64,000 bases of DNA, taken from Eriocheir sinensis (taxonomy: Eukaryota > Arthropoda > Malacostraca > Decapoda > Varunidae). The stretch spans positions 62,001 to 126,000 of the forward strand of contig NW_026111630.1 in assembly GCF_024679095.1 (NCBI RefSeq), written 5' to 3'. Below are positions 33,926-45,480 of the stretch, in pieces (the stretch's first letter is position 1; every line of letters begins with the position of its first letter). The position numbers were made by a program, and so were the translations under genes. Under the pieces are notes generated by a model, which was not told the origin of the DNA, did not search any database, and saw nothing but the letters and a program-made list of their open reading frames with translations.

Positions 33926-34189
33926 AAGAGGAGGAAGCAGCGGAAGAGGTGGAGGAAGACTTTAATCCAGACCCAATAATTCGTAGATAAAACTTTCTTC
34001 TCATAAGTTGAACCCATTTTGCTTCCCCATCTCTTTCATAACATTTACCCGTTCAGTCATTTTTTCCGACATACTCATAGAATAAGTTCCGCACAATGGC
34101 AATATAAATAAAAAAGCTGCATGCTGAACTTTCATCAACATCAAATGAAACTCCTATGATGTGAAAACTCAATGAATCAATGAAAGAAA

Positions 34190-34600
34190 AGAAAAAAAGA
34201 GAAAAAGCACTTGATGGCAGCTATTTTTTTCGTGTGTTTGTGTTAGGAGAAGTGGTGGACAGACTTTTTGTGTCATTGTTTTACCTTTGAGCTGCTTCCT
34301 GTGATGCGAAAATAAACAGATAAATGGGAGAAAAAAGAATAGAAAAAGCACATTATGGTGACTGTTTTCTGATGGTGGGAGAAGTGGTTATCGTTTTTTG
34401 TGTGTGTGCTGTGTGTTAACGTTTGCCTGCTATGATGCGAAAATAAATATATAAATGGGAGAGAAAAAAAAAGAAAAACACATGATGGTGAGTGTTTTCT
34501 GATTGTGGGAGAAGTGGTTGGTGTTTTTTTAGTGAGTGTGTTTTGTTTTGTCTTTGAGCCGCCTCCTGTGATGCCAAGAAATGAATAAATAATTAACAGT
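34190..34600 (+). repeat. ~135-145-bp tandem repeat, three units
   Basis: GAAAAAGCAC / GATGGTG / GTGGGAGAAGTGGT words recur near 34200, 34342 and 34472. Each is followed by a T-rich stretch, TTTGAGC(T/C)GC and CTGTGATGCGAAAATAAA. Confidence 0.8.
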
Positions 34601-34654
34601 GCATATCCTTAACCCAACAAGAGGACACTCGACTTATACATGACAACTCCTAGG

Positions 34655-34822
34655 CCGGTATTCTCAGACGCTTCTGTCTCTCATACCAACTTTTTCCACA
34701 GGGGTCAAAGCAGATCAGTCGGATTCTCATGAGTGTTTTTTTAGGTCCATAGTACAGATAGGAGGTCAGACTACCACCAGGGTCATTAAACTACCCCTGG
34801 CAATACCCACAACGCCTACAAG
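34655..34822 (+). repeat. R215 copy, 3' end replaced by microsatellite
   Basis: GGTATTCTCAGACGCTTCTG through CCCACAACGCCTACAAG, where the (GT)n tract takes over at the GTGTGTG word normally present in R215. Confidence 0.85.

Positions 34823-34896
<74 letters not shown>
34823..34896 (+). repeat. (GT)n(GA)n compound microsatellite
   Basis: GT repeat to 34872, then GA repeat. It begins inside R215 at its own GTGTGTG word, suggesting expansion from within the element. Confidence 0.95.
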
Positions 34897-34899
34897 ATT

Positions 34900-35370
34900 A
34901 AATAAATAAATTCATAGATGGAAGCAAGGATGAAAGAAGGGAGAAATAGAATGAAACAGAGAAGAGAAAAATAAAGAGACAGACGACTAAATAGAAGTGG
35001 TCCCCGATGCGAATGTTAGGAAACTCTAGCGTCAGCACTCTCACTAGTGTTTTCTCTCGGCAGGTGTGTGGGTGCAATGTACACCTGATTGATGTTAATT
35101 GGTGATCAGCTTCCTAACAAGTAAAATCATTCCATCAGTCAATCAGATAAGGAAAATATAATAAAAAAGAAATATTGGAATGAGAAAGAAAAGGAAACGG
35201 ATGCTGCGTCGCAAGCCGTCGCGAGATTCCTTTGGATGCTTGTGCGCGTTTCCCAGGCCGTCGGTCTTCCATCCTGAACCGATAAACGCGGTGACCGGCG
35301 CCTTCACAGTAATTATGATTAATTTTATAATCCAGTCTGGTAGTTTTAGAAGCGAGTTCTTGCATCCTCG
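34900..35370. other. No gene recognised
   Basis: AT-rich to mixed sequence. A 94-130 codon minus-strand frame overlaps it but has no recognisable domain. Confidence 0.4.
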
Positions 35371-35379
35371 CCTCGGCAG

Positions 35380-35506
35380 GTGTGGAGCGCCAGCAGGCCA
35401 AGGTCTCCCTGGCGAGCATGGCGGGAATGGAGGGCTCAGGCAGGGCTCCTCGGCGTCCTCAGGCCCCGACGGAGGTGCCGGAGATCTTCCGGCTACAAAC
35501 CCGGGC
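35380..35506 (+). CDS. Candidate exon preceding the 65-bp array
   Basis: An acceptor-like CCTCGCCTCGGCAG ends at 35379. The following ~127 bp is GC-rich and open in all three forward frames. The frame reading VERQQAKVSLASMAGMEGSG and then PTEVPEIFRLQTRAG is the most protein-like. It ends at CGGGCAG/GTGGAG, a possible donor. I do not recognise the protein. Composition is unlike the flanking AT-rich DNA. The donor coincides with the first unit of the tandem array, so this could be an exon whose 3' edge has been amplified, or a chance open segment. Confidence 0.3.
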
Positions 35507-37095
35507 AGGTGGAGCTCGTTAGCCGTGGTAGGCAATAACCCTAGGAGAGCAAACTCTATACAAGACCGGGCAGGTGCGGCTCGTTAGACGTGGCAGGCAA
35601 TTCACCTGGGAGAGCAAACTCTAAACAAACCCGGGCAGGTGAGGCTCGTTAGCCGTGGTAGGCAATTCACCTAGGAGAGCAAACTCTATACAAACCCGGG
35701 CAGGTGGAGGTCGTTAGCCGTGGGAGGCAATTCACCTAGGAGAGCAAACTCCGAACAATAAACCCGGGCAGGTGGCGCGCGTGAGCCGTGGAGGCAATTC
35801 ACCTGGGAGCAAACTCCGAACAATAAACCCGGGCAGGTGGGCTCGTGAGCCGTCATAGGCAATTCACCTAGGAGAGCAAACTCTAAACAAACCCGGGCAG
35901 GTGGAGGTCGTCAGCCGTGGTAGGCAATTCACCTGGGAGAGCAAACTCTAAACAAACCCGGGCAGGTGGAGGTCGTTAGCCGTGGTAGGCAATTCACCTG
36001 GGAGCATACTCTATACAAACCCGGGCAGGTGTTGCTCGTTAGCCGTGGGAGGCAGTTCACCTAGGAGAGCAAACTCTAAACAAACCCGGGCAGGTGGAGG
36101 TCGTTAGCCGTGGGAGGCAATTCACCTAGGAGAGCAAACTCCGAACAATAAACCGGGGCAGGTGAGGCTCGTTAGCCGTGGTAGGCAATTCACCTAGGAG
36201 GCAAACTCCGAACAAACCCAGGCAGGTGGAGCTCGTTAGCCGTGGGAGGCAATTCACCTGGGAGAGCAAACTCCGAACAACAAACCCGGGCAGGTGGAGC
36301 TCGTTAGCCGTGGGAGGCAATTCACCTGGGAGAGCAAACTCTACAACAAACCCGGGCAGGTGAGGCTCGTTAGCCGTGGTAGGCAATTCACCTGGAGGCA
36401 AACTCTAAACAAACCCGGGCAGGTGAGGCTCGTTAACCGTGGTAGGCAATTCACCTGGGAGAGCAAACTCCGAACAACAAACCCGGGCAGGTGGAGCTCG
36501 TTAGCCGTGGGAGGCAATTCACCTGGGAGGCAAACTCCGAACAACAAACCCGGGCAGGTGGAGCTCGTTAGCCGTGGTAGGCAATTCACCTGGGAGAGCA
36601 AACTCCGAACAACAAACCCGGGCAGGTGGAGCTCGTCAGCCGTGGTAGGCAATACACCTGGGAGAGCAAACTCCGAACAACAAACCCGGGCAGGTGGAGC
36701 TCGTCAGCCGTGGTAGGCAATCTGCCTGGAGAGCAAACTCCGAACAATAAACCCGGGCAGGTGGAGCTCGTCAGCCGTGGTAGGCAATCTGCCTGGGAGG
36801 CAAACTCGAACAATAAACCCGGGCAGGTGGAGCTCGTCAGCCGTGGTAGGCAGTCTGCCTGGGAGCAAACTCCGAACAATAAACCCGGGCAGGTGGAGCT
36901 CGTCAGCCGTGGTAGGCAATCTGCCTAGGAGAGCAAACTCGAACAATAAACCCGGGCAGGTGGAGGTCGTCAGCCGTGGTAGGCAATTCACCTGGGAGAG
37001 CAAACTCGAACAATAAACCCGGGCAGGTGGAGGTCGTCAGCCGTGGTAGGCAGTCTGCCTAGGAGAGCAAACTCTAAATAAACCCGGGCTTGTGG
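35500..37095 (+). repeat. 65-bp minisatellite, ~25 units
   Basis: CCCGGGCAGGT occurs about 25 times from 35500 to 37090 with spacing 63-68 bp. Each unit has TCGT(T/C)AGCCGTGG(T/G)AGGCA, then TTCACCT(G/A)GGAG or TCTGCCT(G/A)GGAG, then GCAAACTC. Units from about 36720 on carry the TCTGCC variant and CGTCAGCC, showing sub-family structure. Arg/Gln/Ser-rich and Leu/Pro-rich open frames on both strands come from the unit. It is not a CRISPR array: the whole unit is repeated, with no unique spacers. Confidence 0.95.
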
Positions 37096-37189
37096 TGCTC
37101 GTTATACTGTCGTAGACAATCCACGCGATAGAACACCAAAGAAAAGGAAAATAAAAGAACACCAGAAAAATGGAAAATACAGAAACGAA

Positions 37190-37900
37190 ACATCAAGAAA
37201 AGAAATAAAAGATCATCCACCTTTAGGCTAACATCGCCAAAATTATGGGTGGGTCTCTTCTGGGAGAAAGCGGCTCACAGACCAAGAACATCAACAAAGG
37301 ATGATATGAATAAATGAACATAAAAAAAACAAAGAAAAACACATCAAGGAAAGAAAAATATAACAAACATCATCCACCTTCTAACATCACCAAAATTATG
37401 GGTGGGTCTCTTCTGGGAGAAAGCGGCTCACCCAGACCAAAGAACATCAACAAGGGATGATATAGAAAAGAACACCAAAAATATGGAAAAAGAACAGAAA
37501 AACATCGAAAAGAAAAGCAACAGAAATAAATGAGCAACATCGAGAAAAGAAATACAAAGAAACATCATCCACCTTTCATTTAAACAACATCACCAAAATT
37601 ATGGATGGGTCTCTTCTGGGAGGAAAGCGGCTCATCAGACCAAGGAACATCAACAAAAGGATGATAGGAAAAAATAACAAAAAAACATCAAAAAAAGTAA
37701 AAAGAAAAGAACAGGAAAACATCGAAAAAGAAAACAAATGCAATAAAAGAACGAAAACACGACATCAAGAAAATAAAATAAAACAAACATCATCCACCTT
37801 TCGGCCCTAACAACATCTCCAAAATTATGGGTGGGTCTCTTCTGGGAGGAAAGCGGCTCACCCAGACCAACGAACATCAACAAAAGGATGATAGGAAAAA
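37190..37900 (+). repeat. Four-unit tandem repeat (154-225 bp)
   Basis: AAAATTATGGGTGGGTCTCT followed by TCTGGGAGAAAGCGGCTCA occurs at 37238, 37392, 37595 and 37820, with CATCATCCACCTTT upstream and ACATCAACAAAGGATGAT downstream. A-rich linkers of varying length separate the cores. Confidence 0.9.
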
Positions 37901-38100
37901 AGAACACCAAAAACATCAAAAAAGAAAACCAACAGCAAGAAAATCCAAAGGAAAAAAGAAAGAAAAAGAAAAGAAAAAGAAAACAAATAGAAAAAAAGAA
38001 AAGAAAGAAAGAAAAGGAAAAAGAAAAAACAAAATAACAAAATAAAATATAAATAAATAAACAAAATAATATAAATAAATAAATAAATAAATACAGAATA
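37900..38100 (+). repeat. A-rich simple sequence
   Basis: AAAGAAAAAG and AAATAAATAAA words. Lysine-rich frames are artefacts. Confidence 0.8.
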
Positions 38101-38163
38101 TAGTAAAATTAACTAAATGACTCTAACTGCTTAACTAGCTATCAAACTATCTATTTAACTTAG

Positions 38164-38176
38164 CGTGCGTGCGTGC

Positions 38177-38249
<73 letters not shown>

Positions 38250-38273
38250 AGAGAGAGAGAGAGAGAGAGAGAG
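38164..38273 (+). repeat. (GT)n/(GCGT)n/(GA)n compound microsatellite
   Basis: GCGT repeats, then GT, GC, GT and GA blocks. Confidence 0.95.
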
Positions 38274-39025
38274 TCCACCAATTAAACAAAGACTGCTCGT
38301 ATTGCGTCATTTTCACTGCACGAACCAAAACACATAAAGGCGCTAGTCATTTACGTCTGCATCAAAAACACGTCAACAAATAACACAACGCTTGAAATGC
38401 ATTGCGCGTCACTCATCCTATTACTGCAACGTCAAATTTACCTGATATGTTCGGACGGAAATATCACGACTATAAACACAGATCTAAGGTCTTCTATATA
38501 TGCTACTGGATTCCCTACAGGCACTTGTTGACGGTCTGTTCTTAGCGTCGTGACCCTGGTGCGCGTCTCTGATTCAAGCCGTATTCTTAACGTGTCGGCA
38601 TCTGACTTCGCCTGTTTCAAAATTCCTCTCGGAGAGAGTTGCTGGGTTATGCATGGACTGTTTTGTGGGAGAAGATAAATGTTTTCCACTGGAGTTCTTA
38701 GCATGAGGAAAAAGCAACAACAGTGTAGCAAAAGTGGCAATCTATCAGTCTCAAATCTGAAACCCACGTCGCTCCGCCTCTCTGTAACGAAGACCTTGTG
38801 TATACAGAGACTTAGGAAAGGAAAGAATGCGCCTCCTGCCTTTATTTATATATGTTTTCCTTGCATCAAAGGAAGGTCAAATTGAACGTAGGAAAACTTC
38901 GCAAACAATTCAGACTCTTTCGTCTCTTGAAACTTTTATGAATTGAAAACAGCGCCATGAGGCAGAGAACGAGATACCCAGATCATGACAGTCTGCTTAC
39001 CTATAGGGATTCTGAGTCTCTCAGC
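38274..39025. other. No gene recognised
   Basis: Mixed-composition DNA. Frames of about 110 codons on the minus strand (38438-38767) and 68 on the plus strand show no known domain. Confidence 0.4.
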
Positions 39026-39029
39026 TACG

Positions 39030-39510
39030 GCCGTGTTCTCAAACCTTTCAGGGCCTACACACCCACACTTGATAAGGCTTTGGTAGAGTCTGTGTTGGTA
39101 ATTCCTATGGTTAATTTTATGAGCTTAGTGATAGTTTCACAAGGCCTCTGCGCCATGAGTGTGAAAATGACACATTATCAAACCTTTCAGGGCACACCCA
39201 CACTTGATAAGGCTTTGATATAGGTTGTGTTAGTATTTCCATGTTTAGTTTTACGATCCTAATGACAGTTTGACCATGAACGTGGAAAAGACACATTCTA
39301 AAACCTTTCTTGGCTTACACATCCACATTTGATAAGGCTTTGATTGAGACAGTGTTAGTATTTCCATGGGTAGTTCAGCGAGCCTAATGATAGATGGACA
39401 AGGCTTCTACACGATGAATAAGAAACACATACATGAGAACCCGACTAATCTCCTTTGTGGCCTTGAGAATTAGACGCTGTGAGAGCCGAAAGCGTCTGAG
39501 AATTCAGACC
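39030..39510 (-). repeat. R215 cluster, minus orientation
   Basis: One end (GTGTTCTCAAACCTTTCAGG) is followed by three partial repeats of the segment CACACTTGATAAGGCTTTG (39064, 39198, 39330) and a single far end GAAAGCGTCTGAGAATTC. It shows internal tandem expansion of R215, as at 19735-20150 but independent of it. Confidence 0.8.
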
Positions 39511-39837
39511 CAAATGTCTTCTTATAGACGACAGCAGAGGCGCTAACAGACAGAAGGCCACAGCTAGCAACACACGGCAGAACAGGTCGAACAATAAAGG
39601 CTAATGAGCACGTACTAATAAATTAATCCAGAATTGTTTTGGGGGGAAACTTTGAATAATGGCCGAGGAAAAAATACCTATAATTTTTTTAACGAGTTAA
39701 AGTAGTATAAATAAATATTGTTTATGAGGCGCTTTGATGAATATAATTATACTAATGATGCCAGGAAAATTCCTACCCCCGCCCCCCCCAACACACATAC
39801 ACAGATACTAACAAACCAACAAACATACACACTCTTA

Positions 39838-39955
39838 TATCTATCTGTCTATATCTATTTATTTATTATCTATCTCTATATCTATCTGTATCTTATGTCT
39901 ATCTATCTATCTATCTATTTATATATTTCACGCTATCTCTGTCTACTTATCTATC
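39838..39955 (+). repeat. (TATC)n simple repeat
   Basis: Imperfect ATCTATCTATCT-type repeat. It adjoins the 5' break of the LINE-A copy at 39956. Confidence 0.9.
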
Positions 39956-41752
39956 AGAAGTGGAATTGGACCTTTAACAAACAGCGACGGTGCACTAGTG
40001 ACTGACAGCCAACACGTTGCAAACCTATTAAACAATTACTTTGCATCGGTGTTTAATAATAACAGTACTCAAGCTACCTCCACCAACCCCAGTACTAATG
40101 TAAATCCCGAGCATGCATTGTCTAACTTTGAAATAAAACCCGATGAAGTCCTTACAGCCCTCAAATCATAAAACAAATAAAAAGTCCTGGACCTGACGAA
40201 GTATATCCAACTCTGCTGAAAGAAACAAAAAGCGAAATACTCTCCTCCCTCACAACCGTATTCAATATGTCCTTGCGACAAAGGCATCGTCCCTTCAGAT
40301 TGGAAAAAGGCTAACGTGACACCGATTTTTAAGAAAGGAGACAAAAAAGTACCAGAGTAATTACAGGCCCATTAGTCTAGCTTCGATTTGTAGGTAAGCT
40401 ACTTGAGGGCATAATTAGAGACAAAATTGTGAGTTACCTTGAAAAGCCACTCATTGATTGAGGACTCACAACATGGCTTCGAAACAAAAGATCCTGCCTA
40501 TCAAACCTATTAACCTTTATAACGACCTCTTCACTGTTTTATGACGTAACCAGATCATTAGACATAGTCTATCTTGATTTCCAGAAAGCGTTTGATAAAG
40601 TCCCACATCATAAATTACTTTACTAATTAAATCAAATAGGTATTGACGGTCAATTACACCAATGGATCGCAAATTGGTTGAGCAACAGACAACAAAGAGT
40701 AGTGATTGACGGATTTAACTCAGAATGGGCGCCGGTCACTAGTGGGGTCCCTCAGGGCTCGGTTCTTGGCCCAGTGCTCTTCATTATTTACATCAACGAT
40801 GAGGATGTTGGACTCAATAATCGCTTTAGTAAATTTGCAGACGACACAGAGATTGGTAACTCGGTTCTGACTGACGAAGACAGGCAAAGCTTCAAGAGGA
40901 TTTGCACAAAATTTCAACTTGGTCGGATAGATGGGAGATGCCCTTTAACGTAGACAAGTGCCAGGTCCTTCAAGTTGGAACGAGGAATAAGTTCGAATAC
41001 GAAATGCGCGGCGTTAAACTCAAAGCGTTCAATGCGTCAGGACTTGGGGGTCAAAATCGTCAAACCTCAAATTCTCACAGCAATGCATCGATGCAGCAAA
41101 TAAAACGAACAGAATGTTGGGCTTCATTAAAAGAAACTTTGTATTCAAGAATAAAGATGTAATACTCCCGCTCTACAACAGTTTAGTCAGACCCACCTTG
41201 GAATATGCGGTACAGTTTGGTCTCCCCACCATGCAAAGGATATTGCTAAATTAGAAGGTGTTCAGCGTCAGGCAGCGAAAATGATCCCTTCCTTGCGCAA
41301 CAAATCCTACGAAGAAAACTTTCTACCTTAACATGTTCTCTCTTGAAACGTCGCCTCCGAGGAAAGCTGATCGAATGTTTTAAAATACTTAATGGTTTAA
41401 CTAATGTAGAAAGATCAAATTTGTTTATTATCGTTGACACTTTGCGCAAGATGAACAATGGCGTAAAACTCAGATGTTAACAAGTAAATTCAGACTGCAG
41501 CAAATTTTTCTTCACCAAAGTTGTAGTGCGAGAATGGAATAAGCTTCCACCATCAGTGGTCCAGTGTAACACGATTGACTCCTTCAAAATAAGCTCGACC
41601 GTCACTTCCTTCAACTTAATATCAACTAGAGTAGAAATGCAACGTTTTGGAGTCTTCTGATTAATGTAAAATCACTTAGGTTTAAGGACAGACCACTAAG
41701 TCTGGACCATGGGGTCTGTGGTCTGATTTTCTATGTAAATCTATGTAAATCT
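39956..41752 (+). pseudogene. LINE family A, RT-to-3' end copy
   Basis: It begins at AGAAGTGGAATTGGACC, corresponding to about 16215 in the long copy, and runs to the 3' UTR ending GTCTGTGGTCTGATTTT plus an (ATCTATGTAA)-type tail. It contains KKANVTPIFKKGD (about 40305), [19 protein letters not shown] and FADD (40834-40845), then RPTLEYAVQF-like and WNKLPPSVVQC regions. Frameshifts and stops occur about every 100-300 bp, so no long frame survives. It is closer to the copy at 14053-18000 than to families B-D. Confidence 0.9.
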
Positions 41753-41754
41753 AT

Positions 41755-42090
41755 AGTAAATCTATATATAATTACTATGCCTGTATATCTGTCTATATTA
41801 CCTATTAAACCAGCCTTGTATCTATCCATCGATCTATCTCTCTAACCTTACCATAACTAACCATTCCCAGAAGAAGCCAGGACAGCCCGCACACAACACA
41901 TGCCACGACACTCGTTCCGCCCTGTAGTAACCCGACACACACAGCATGCCCAAGGACTGCACCAGGTTGCGAGCTGCGCAACATTACCTGTGGAAAGAAA
42001 TGAAGATAAATTACTTTGTTTTACCTATGAATGAGATGCCTGCAGAGGAGAGAGGAGAGGAGGGAGGGAGGGGGAAGAGAAAGGGAAGGG
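41755..42090. other. No gene recognised
   Basis: Sequence with CTATCTATC-like words near 41780-41845 and purine-rich DNA near 42045-42090. No gene signature. Confidence 0.4.
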
Positions 42091-42092
42091 AG

Positions 42093-42105
42093 AGTGTGTG
42101 TGTGT

Positions 42106-42170
<65 letters not shown>

Positions 42171-42211
42171 TATCTACCCAGCCACCCAGACACACACACA
42201 CACACACACAC
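42093..42211 (+). repeat. (GT)n and (CA)n microsatellites back to back
   Basis: GT repeat 42093-42172 and CA repeat 42189-42211, separated by about 17 bp, so the strand could fold on itself. Cys-Val or His-Thr frames are artefacts. Confidence 0.95.
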
Positions 42212-42249
42212 ATGTCTAATCATCATATCTACCTCTACCATCATCATCA

Positions 42250-42430
42250 GTACAATAAAACCACACACTTTGAGGTTCAGATCCCCACTACCACTCCGGA
42301 TTTTCAGTCACCATGGTGGCTTAAACTACCACATGCATCCTGAGACCACCCCATAAACCCGGACTCTAGAGAGGCAATCCCGGCGAATCAGGAGCAGGTT
42401 CGGGGCAGCATGAGCCAGTGAATGGCCTCA
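42250..42430 (+). repeat. SINE-like repeat with B-box-like word
   Basis: TTTGAGGTTCAGATCCCCAC near 42270 resembles a Pol III B box. CATCCTGAGACCACCCCATA and GGGGCAGCATGAGCC follow, the latter shared with the SINE fragment at 11690. No A box is recognised. The 5' part may have been lost to the (CA)n tract. Confidence 0.5.
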
Positions 42431-42714
42431 CTATAAACCTCCTTTAACGCCAGGACAGGCTGAATGACCATCAAGCCCACCTGGGTGAAAGCCTTGGAGC
42501 CCAAACCATCAGGCCCCCACCGGAAGAATGCTACTACCGGCAATGACAACGTAAAAAAAAAAAAAAAAAAAAAATACACATCACCACCACCTTCATCACC
42601 ACCACCTCCTCGCGGCCACTTGAGCGGGCCATGACACAACCCTAACACAGCGTCGCCTCGACAAACACACGACTTACATGCAGAAAGGACAGCAAGCACA
42701 AGGGAGAAAAAGCC

Positions 42715-42715
<1 letters not shown>

Positions 42716-42746
<31 letters not shown>
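42716..42746 (+). repeat. (GT)n microsatellite
   Basis: Perfect repeat. It is preceded at 42553-42573 by an A homopolymer of about 20 and followed at 42800-42960 by A-rich DNA. Confidence 0.9.
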
Positions 42747-42749
<3 letters not shown>

Positions 42750-43009
42750 GATGACGCAGGACGAAGGAGCCATAAACGTAAGCTAGGAGATGAAGTGAGG
42801 TGATAAAAGAAAATATAAGAAAAGAAACAAAAAATAAAAAAGAAAACGAAGGAAAATACAAATGGAAAAAGAAAAGAAGTACAAGAACCACAACAAAAAC
42901 AAGAACAACAAGAACAAGAAAAAGAAGAAAGAAGACAAACAAGGAAAGAAGCAAACTACCACCACCATACCACCACCACCACCACGTTCCTTCCTTTACA
43001 TAAGTCATA

Positions 43010-43160
43010 TCTAAAGAGGCCAAAAAGACAGTTTCCTCACGCTCATGGTGCAGAAACTTAATCAAACTACCACCAGGGTCATAAAGCTACCTGAAATGCC
43101 CTAAATCCACGAAAGCCTTGTTAAGTGTATGTCCTTGGGCGACGAAAGGTTTAAGAACAT
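43010..43160 (+). repeat. R215 copy, partial
   Basis: AAAGAGGCCAAAAAGAC, CTCATGGTGCAGAAAC, CACCAGGGTCATAAAGCTAC and GAAAGGTTTAAGAACATGACC. The CAGACGC start is missing. Confidence 0.75.
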
Positions 43161-43299
43161 GACCCAGAGGCGTTGGTGGCAGCGAGGGGCGTGGAAGAGC
43201 GGGACCGAGGCATCACCAGGGACGTCCTCGAGTGTGTTGGAAGTGTACCCGGAAGCAAGTTTGAACACACGAAAACTTCATTCACCCGGGAAAAGTTAT

Positions 43300-43990
43300 A
43301 TATGTTGTAGCACAGGCAAGACTGCCAGTGAGGAAAGTATTGAAGTGGAAATAATAAAGTATCGAAAAAATGTGATTAATGCAAAGAGGCACAGGAACAG
43401 AACAAGATTACAGAAAAAGTTATAAATGTCCACGGCACGAGCAGTGACCTTGGGAAGAGGATACGTGAAGTGGTGAAATAATAGTGAAGATGTCGAAGAA
43501 AATGGGGTTATTACGAAAAAGGAGACCCGATGAAGAGAAAAAACAAAGTAAATATATTACAAATGTCTACAGAACAGGCCACTACGACATTGAGGAGGCA
43601 TATTCTGTTAACGAGTTAAAAAGTGCCCAGAAAACGAAAAGAAGAGGAAAAAAGCGTGATTAATAGCCCAGAAACAGAACAAAAAACACGGCGGTAAATC
43701 TAAAATGTCTATGGGAAGCTGCCAGAGCGACATTGAGCAGAATTCTACTGACTGTTAAACGGAAAAACAGAAGGAAATAAAATAAATCCCTGTGATTAAT
43801 GCTGCCCAGAAAACAAGAAGGGAGGCAAATGATCAAGCAGTTAATAGCTTGAAACAAACAAAACAAAAAAAAAATCTGGAAATGTCTGTGGAACTACCGA
43901 CGATATGAAGCAAATTCTACTAACACTGTTGAAACGGAAAAACGGAAAAGCGAGAAGTGTTAATCACGGACCGGTACAATTGACACCCCA
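43300..43990 (+). repeat. ~130-bp satellite-like array (copy 1)
   Basis: About five units share (T)TA(C/T)AAATGTC(T/C)A, GAAC-type words, GATTAATAGCCCAGAAACAG and GTTAAACGGAAA. The second version of the array lies at 45506-46010. Confidence 0.75.
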
Positions 43991-44224
43991 CTCTTGAAGT
44001 ACGATCAAAAAGGCAGCCAAAATAGCACACTAGGGAGGTAATGTTTTAATCCAGAAAATATGTCACAGTACTGAAAAGTCTAGTGGAACCCAGAGGTGGA
44101 CAGAAATCGGACAGACTCAACATCATAGTGCAGAGAGGAAAGCAAGTAATATAACAGCAGCTGGTGTGGGCCATATGCAGGACACACACACCCCACACAC
44201 ACCACACAGCAGCAGCCCCCTCCA

Positions 44225-44680
44225 GAGTCAGCCATTGTAGACGCTTCCTCCTCTCCACATCAACGATTGTTAAAAGGCCAAAAAAAGGAAATCAAGATCA
44301 GGTTCCTAAATTTCTAATGGAGTGTTGTTTTTTAGGGTCATGGTACAGAAGAAGGGTCAAACTACACTAGGGTCATAAAACTACATTTCAGAAATGCCCC
44401 TGGCACAGCTCCAACGAAAGCCTTGTCAAATGACTGTTTCTTTGGGTTCATGGTGCCAGAAAGGTCAGACTACCACCAGGATGATAAGCTATACCAAATG
44501 GAAATACCACAACTGCTCTAAAAAGCAACCTTGTCAAATGTGTGTTCATAGGTTTATGAGTGCAGAAGAAGAAGAAGGGTCAGACTACCACCAGGAGTCC
44601 GCTATAACCACCCTGTGGACCATGTCCCAAACACCACAGAAAGCCCTGTCAAATGTGTTTTCTTTAAGGTTTTATGATTG
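44225..44680 (+). repeat. R215 with repeated interior, in duplication copy 1
   Basis: GTAGACGCTTCCTCCTCTCC starts it. The GTTCATGGT...AAGGTCAGACTACCACC segment recurs about three times. Counterpart: 46250-46675. Confidence 0.75.
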
Positions 44681-44749
44681 CAGAAGTGGCCAGGTCAACC
44701 CAGCCACTAGCAGGTGTGGGTGGTGAGTGGAGGAAGTAGTTGTGTAGAT

Positions 44750-45480
44750 AGTCGGATGTGAAGCACTTGCTATTCCAGTGGAAACGACTGGTTGATATAT
44801 AAGCGCACACTCTGGCGAATAAGAAAATTCGCTTTATCTTCAATGTAAATGCTTGTATGGCATTGATTCGAAGCGTAGTAACACTTCGATAAGACATGCA
44901 ATTACTGAAGAACCCGACTTCATTTTGATCACCAGAAACGCATGAACACAAATACGCGTGACAAGCACCAGTTAAGTGAAGTAACTATCAATGGATTACA
45001 ACGCGTTTTGCTAAGTGTCGTCTACTACAAAAAAAAGGTCGGAGGTGTAACCAATATATGCTAAAAGTAATTTACGAAGTCATTCAAGCTTACAAGCGAA
45101 ACAGAACACCAGTTATGATTCATTGTATGCGCAAGCGACGATCCAATAATGAAAAGGTATGTTCTGGTGTGAATTTACCGACCTCCTAGAAATCAATAGA
45201 TGAAGACATTGATGGAAATCTCTGCAGAGATAAATAAAATTATCCAGAACAGAAATGCAATAATACACGGCACGACTTCAATATAACCCCTCTGTTAACT
45301 GAATCTGCTACTCTCTGCCGACAGGAAGGAACTAGATTAGTAAATTTTGCTGAATACGACTACATTTCTTTATCAGAACCAGTTACCGCGCCAAACACCA
45401 AGGAAATAACGCCTCTGGATTTAGCCTTCACGACCGACAGCCACCTCGCATAACCATACCTGTGGTCGGCGAGCGAATTT
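44750..45480 (+). pseudogene. LINE-C endonuclease region, scrambled copy
   Basis: Words match 46740-47393, including AGACATGCAATTACTGAAGA and TTCATTTTGATCA. Insertions of one to a few bases break the frame every few codons. It cannot be coding. Confidence 0.8.

Larger units (their letters stand above)
43414..45480 (+). repeat. Tandem duplication, copy 1 (longer, indel-rich)
   Basis: The order is satellite units, (CAC)-rich word, R215 (44225-44680), then the 5' part of a LINE-C endonuclease region. It aligns end to end with 45506-47393. Copy 1 is about 180 bp longer because of many small insertions (for example extra bases in nearly every 20-bp block between 44690 and 45480). The LINE-C reading frame is destroyed in it. 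It ends at 45480 and is followed by a LINE-B-type TTCTTATG tail (45484-45505). Confidence 0.85.

Noticed and set aside
35500..37095. CRISPR array
   Set aside because: The entire 65-bp unit is repeated with no unique spacers, and the context is eukaryotic repeat DNA with no Cas genes.
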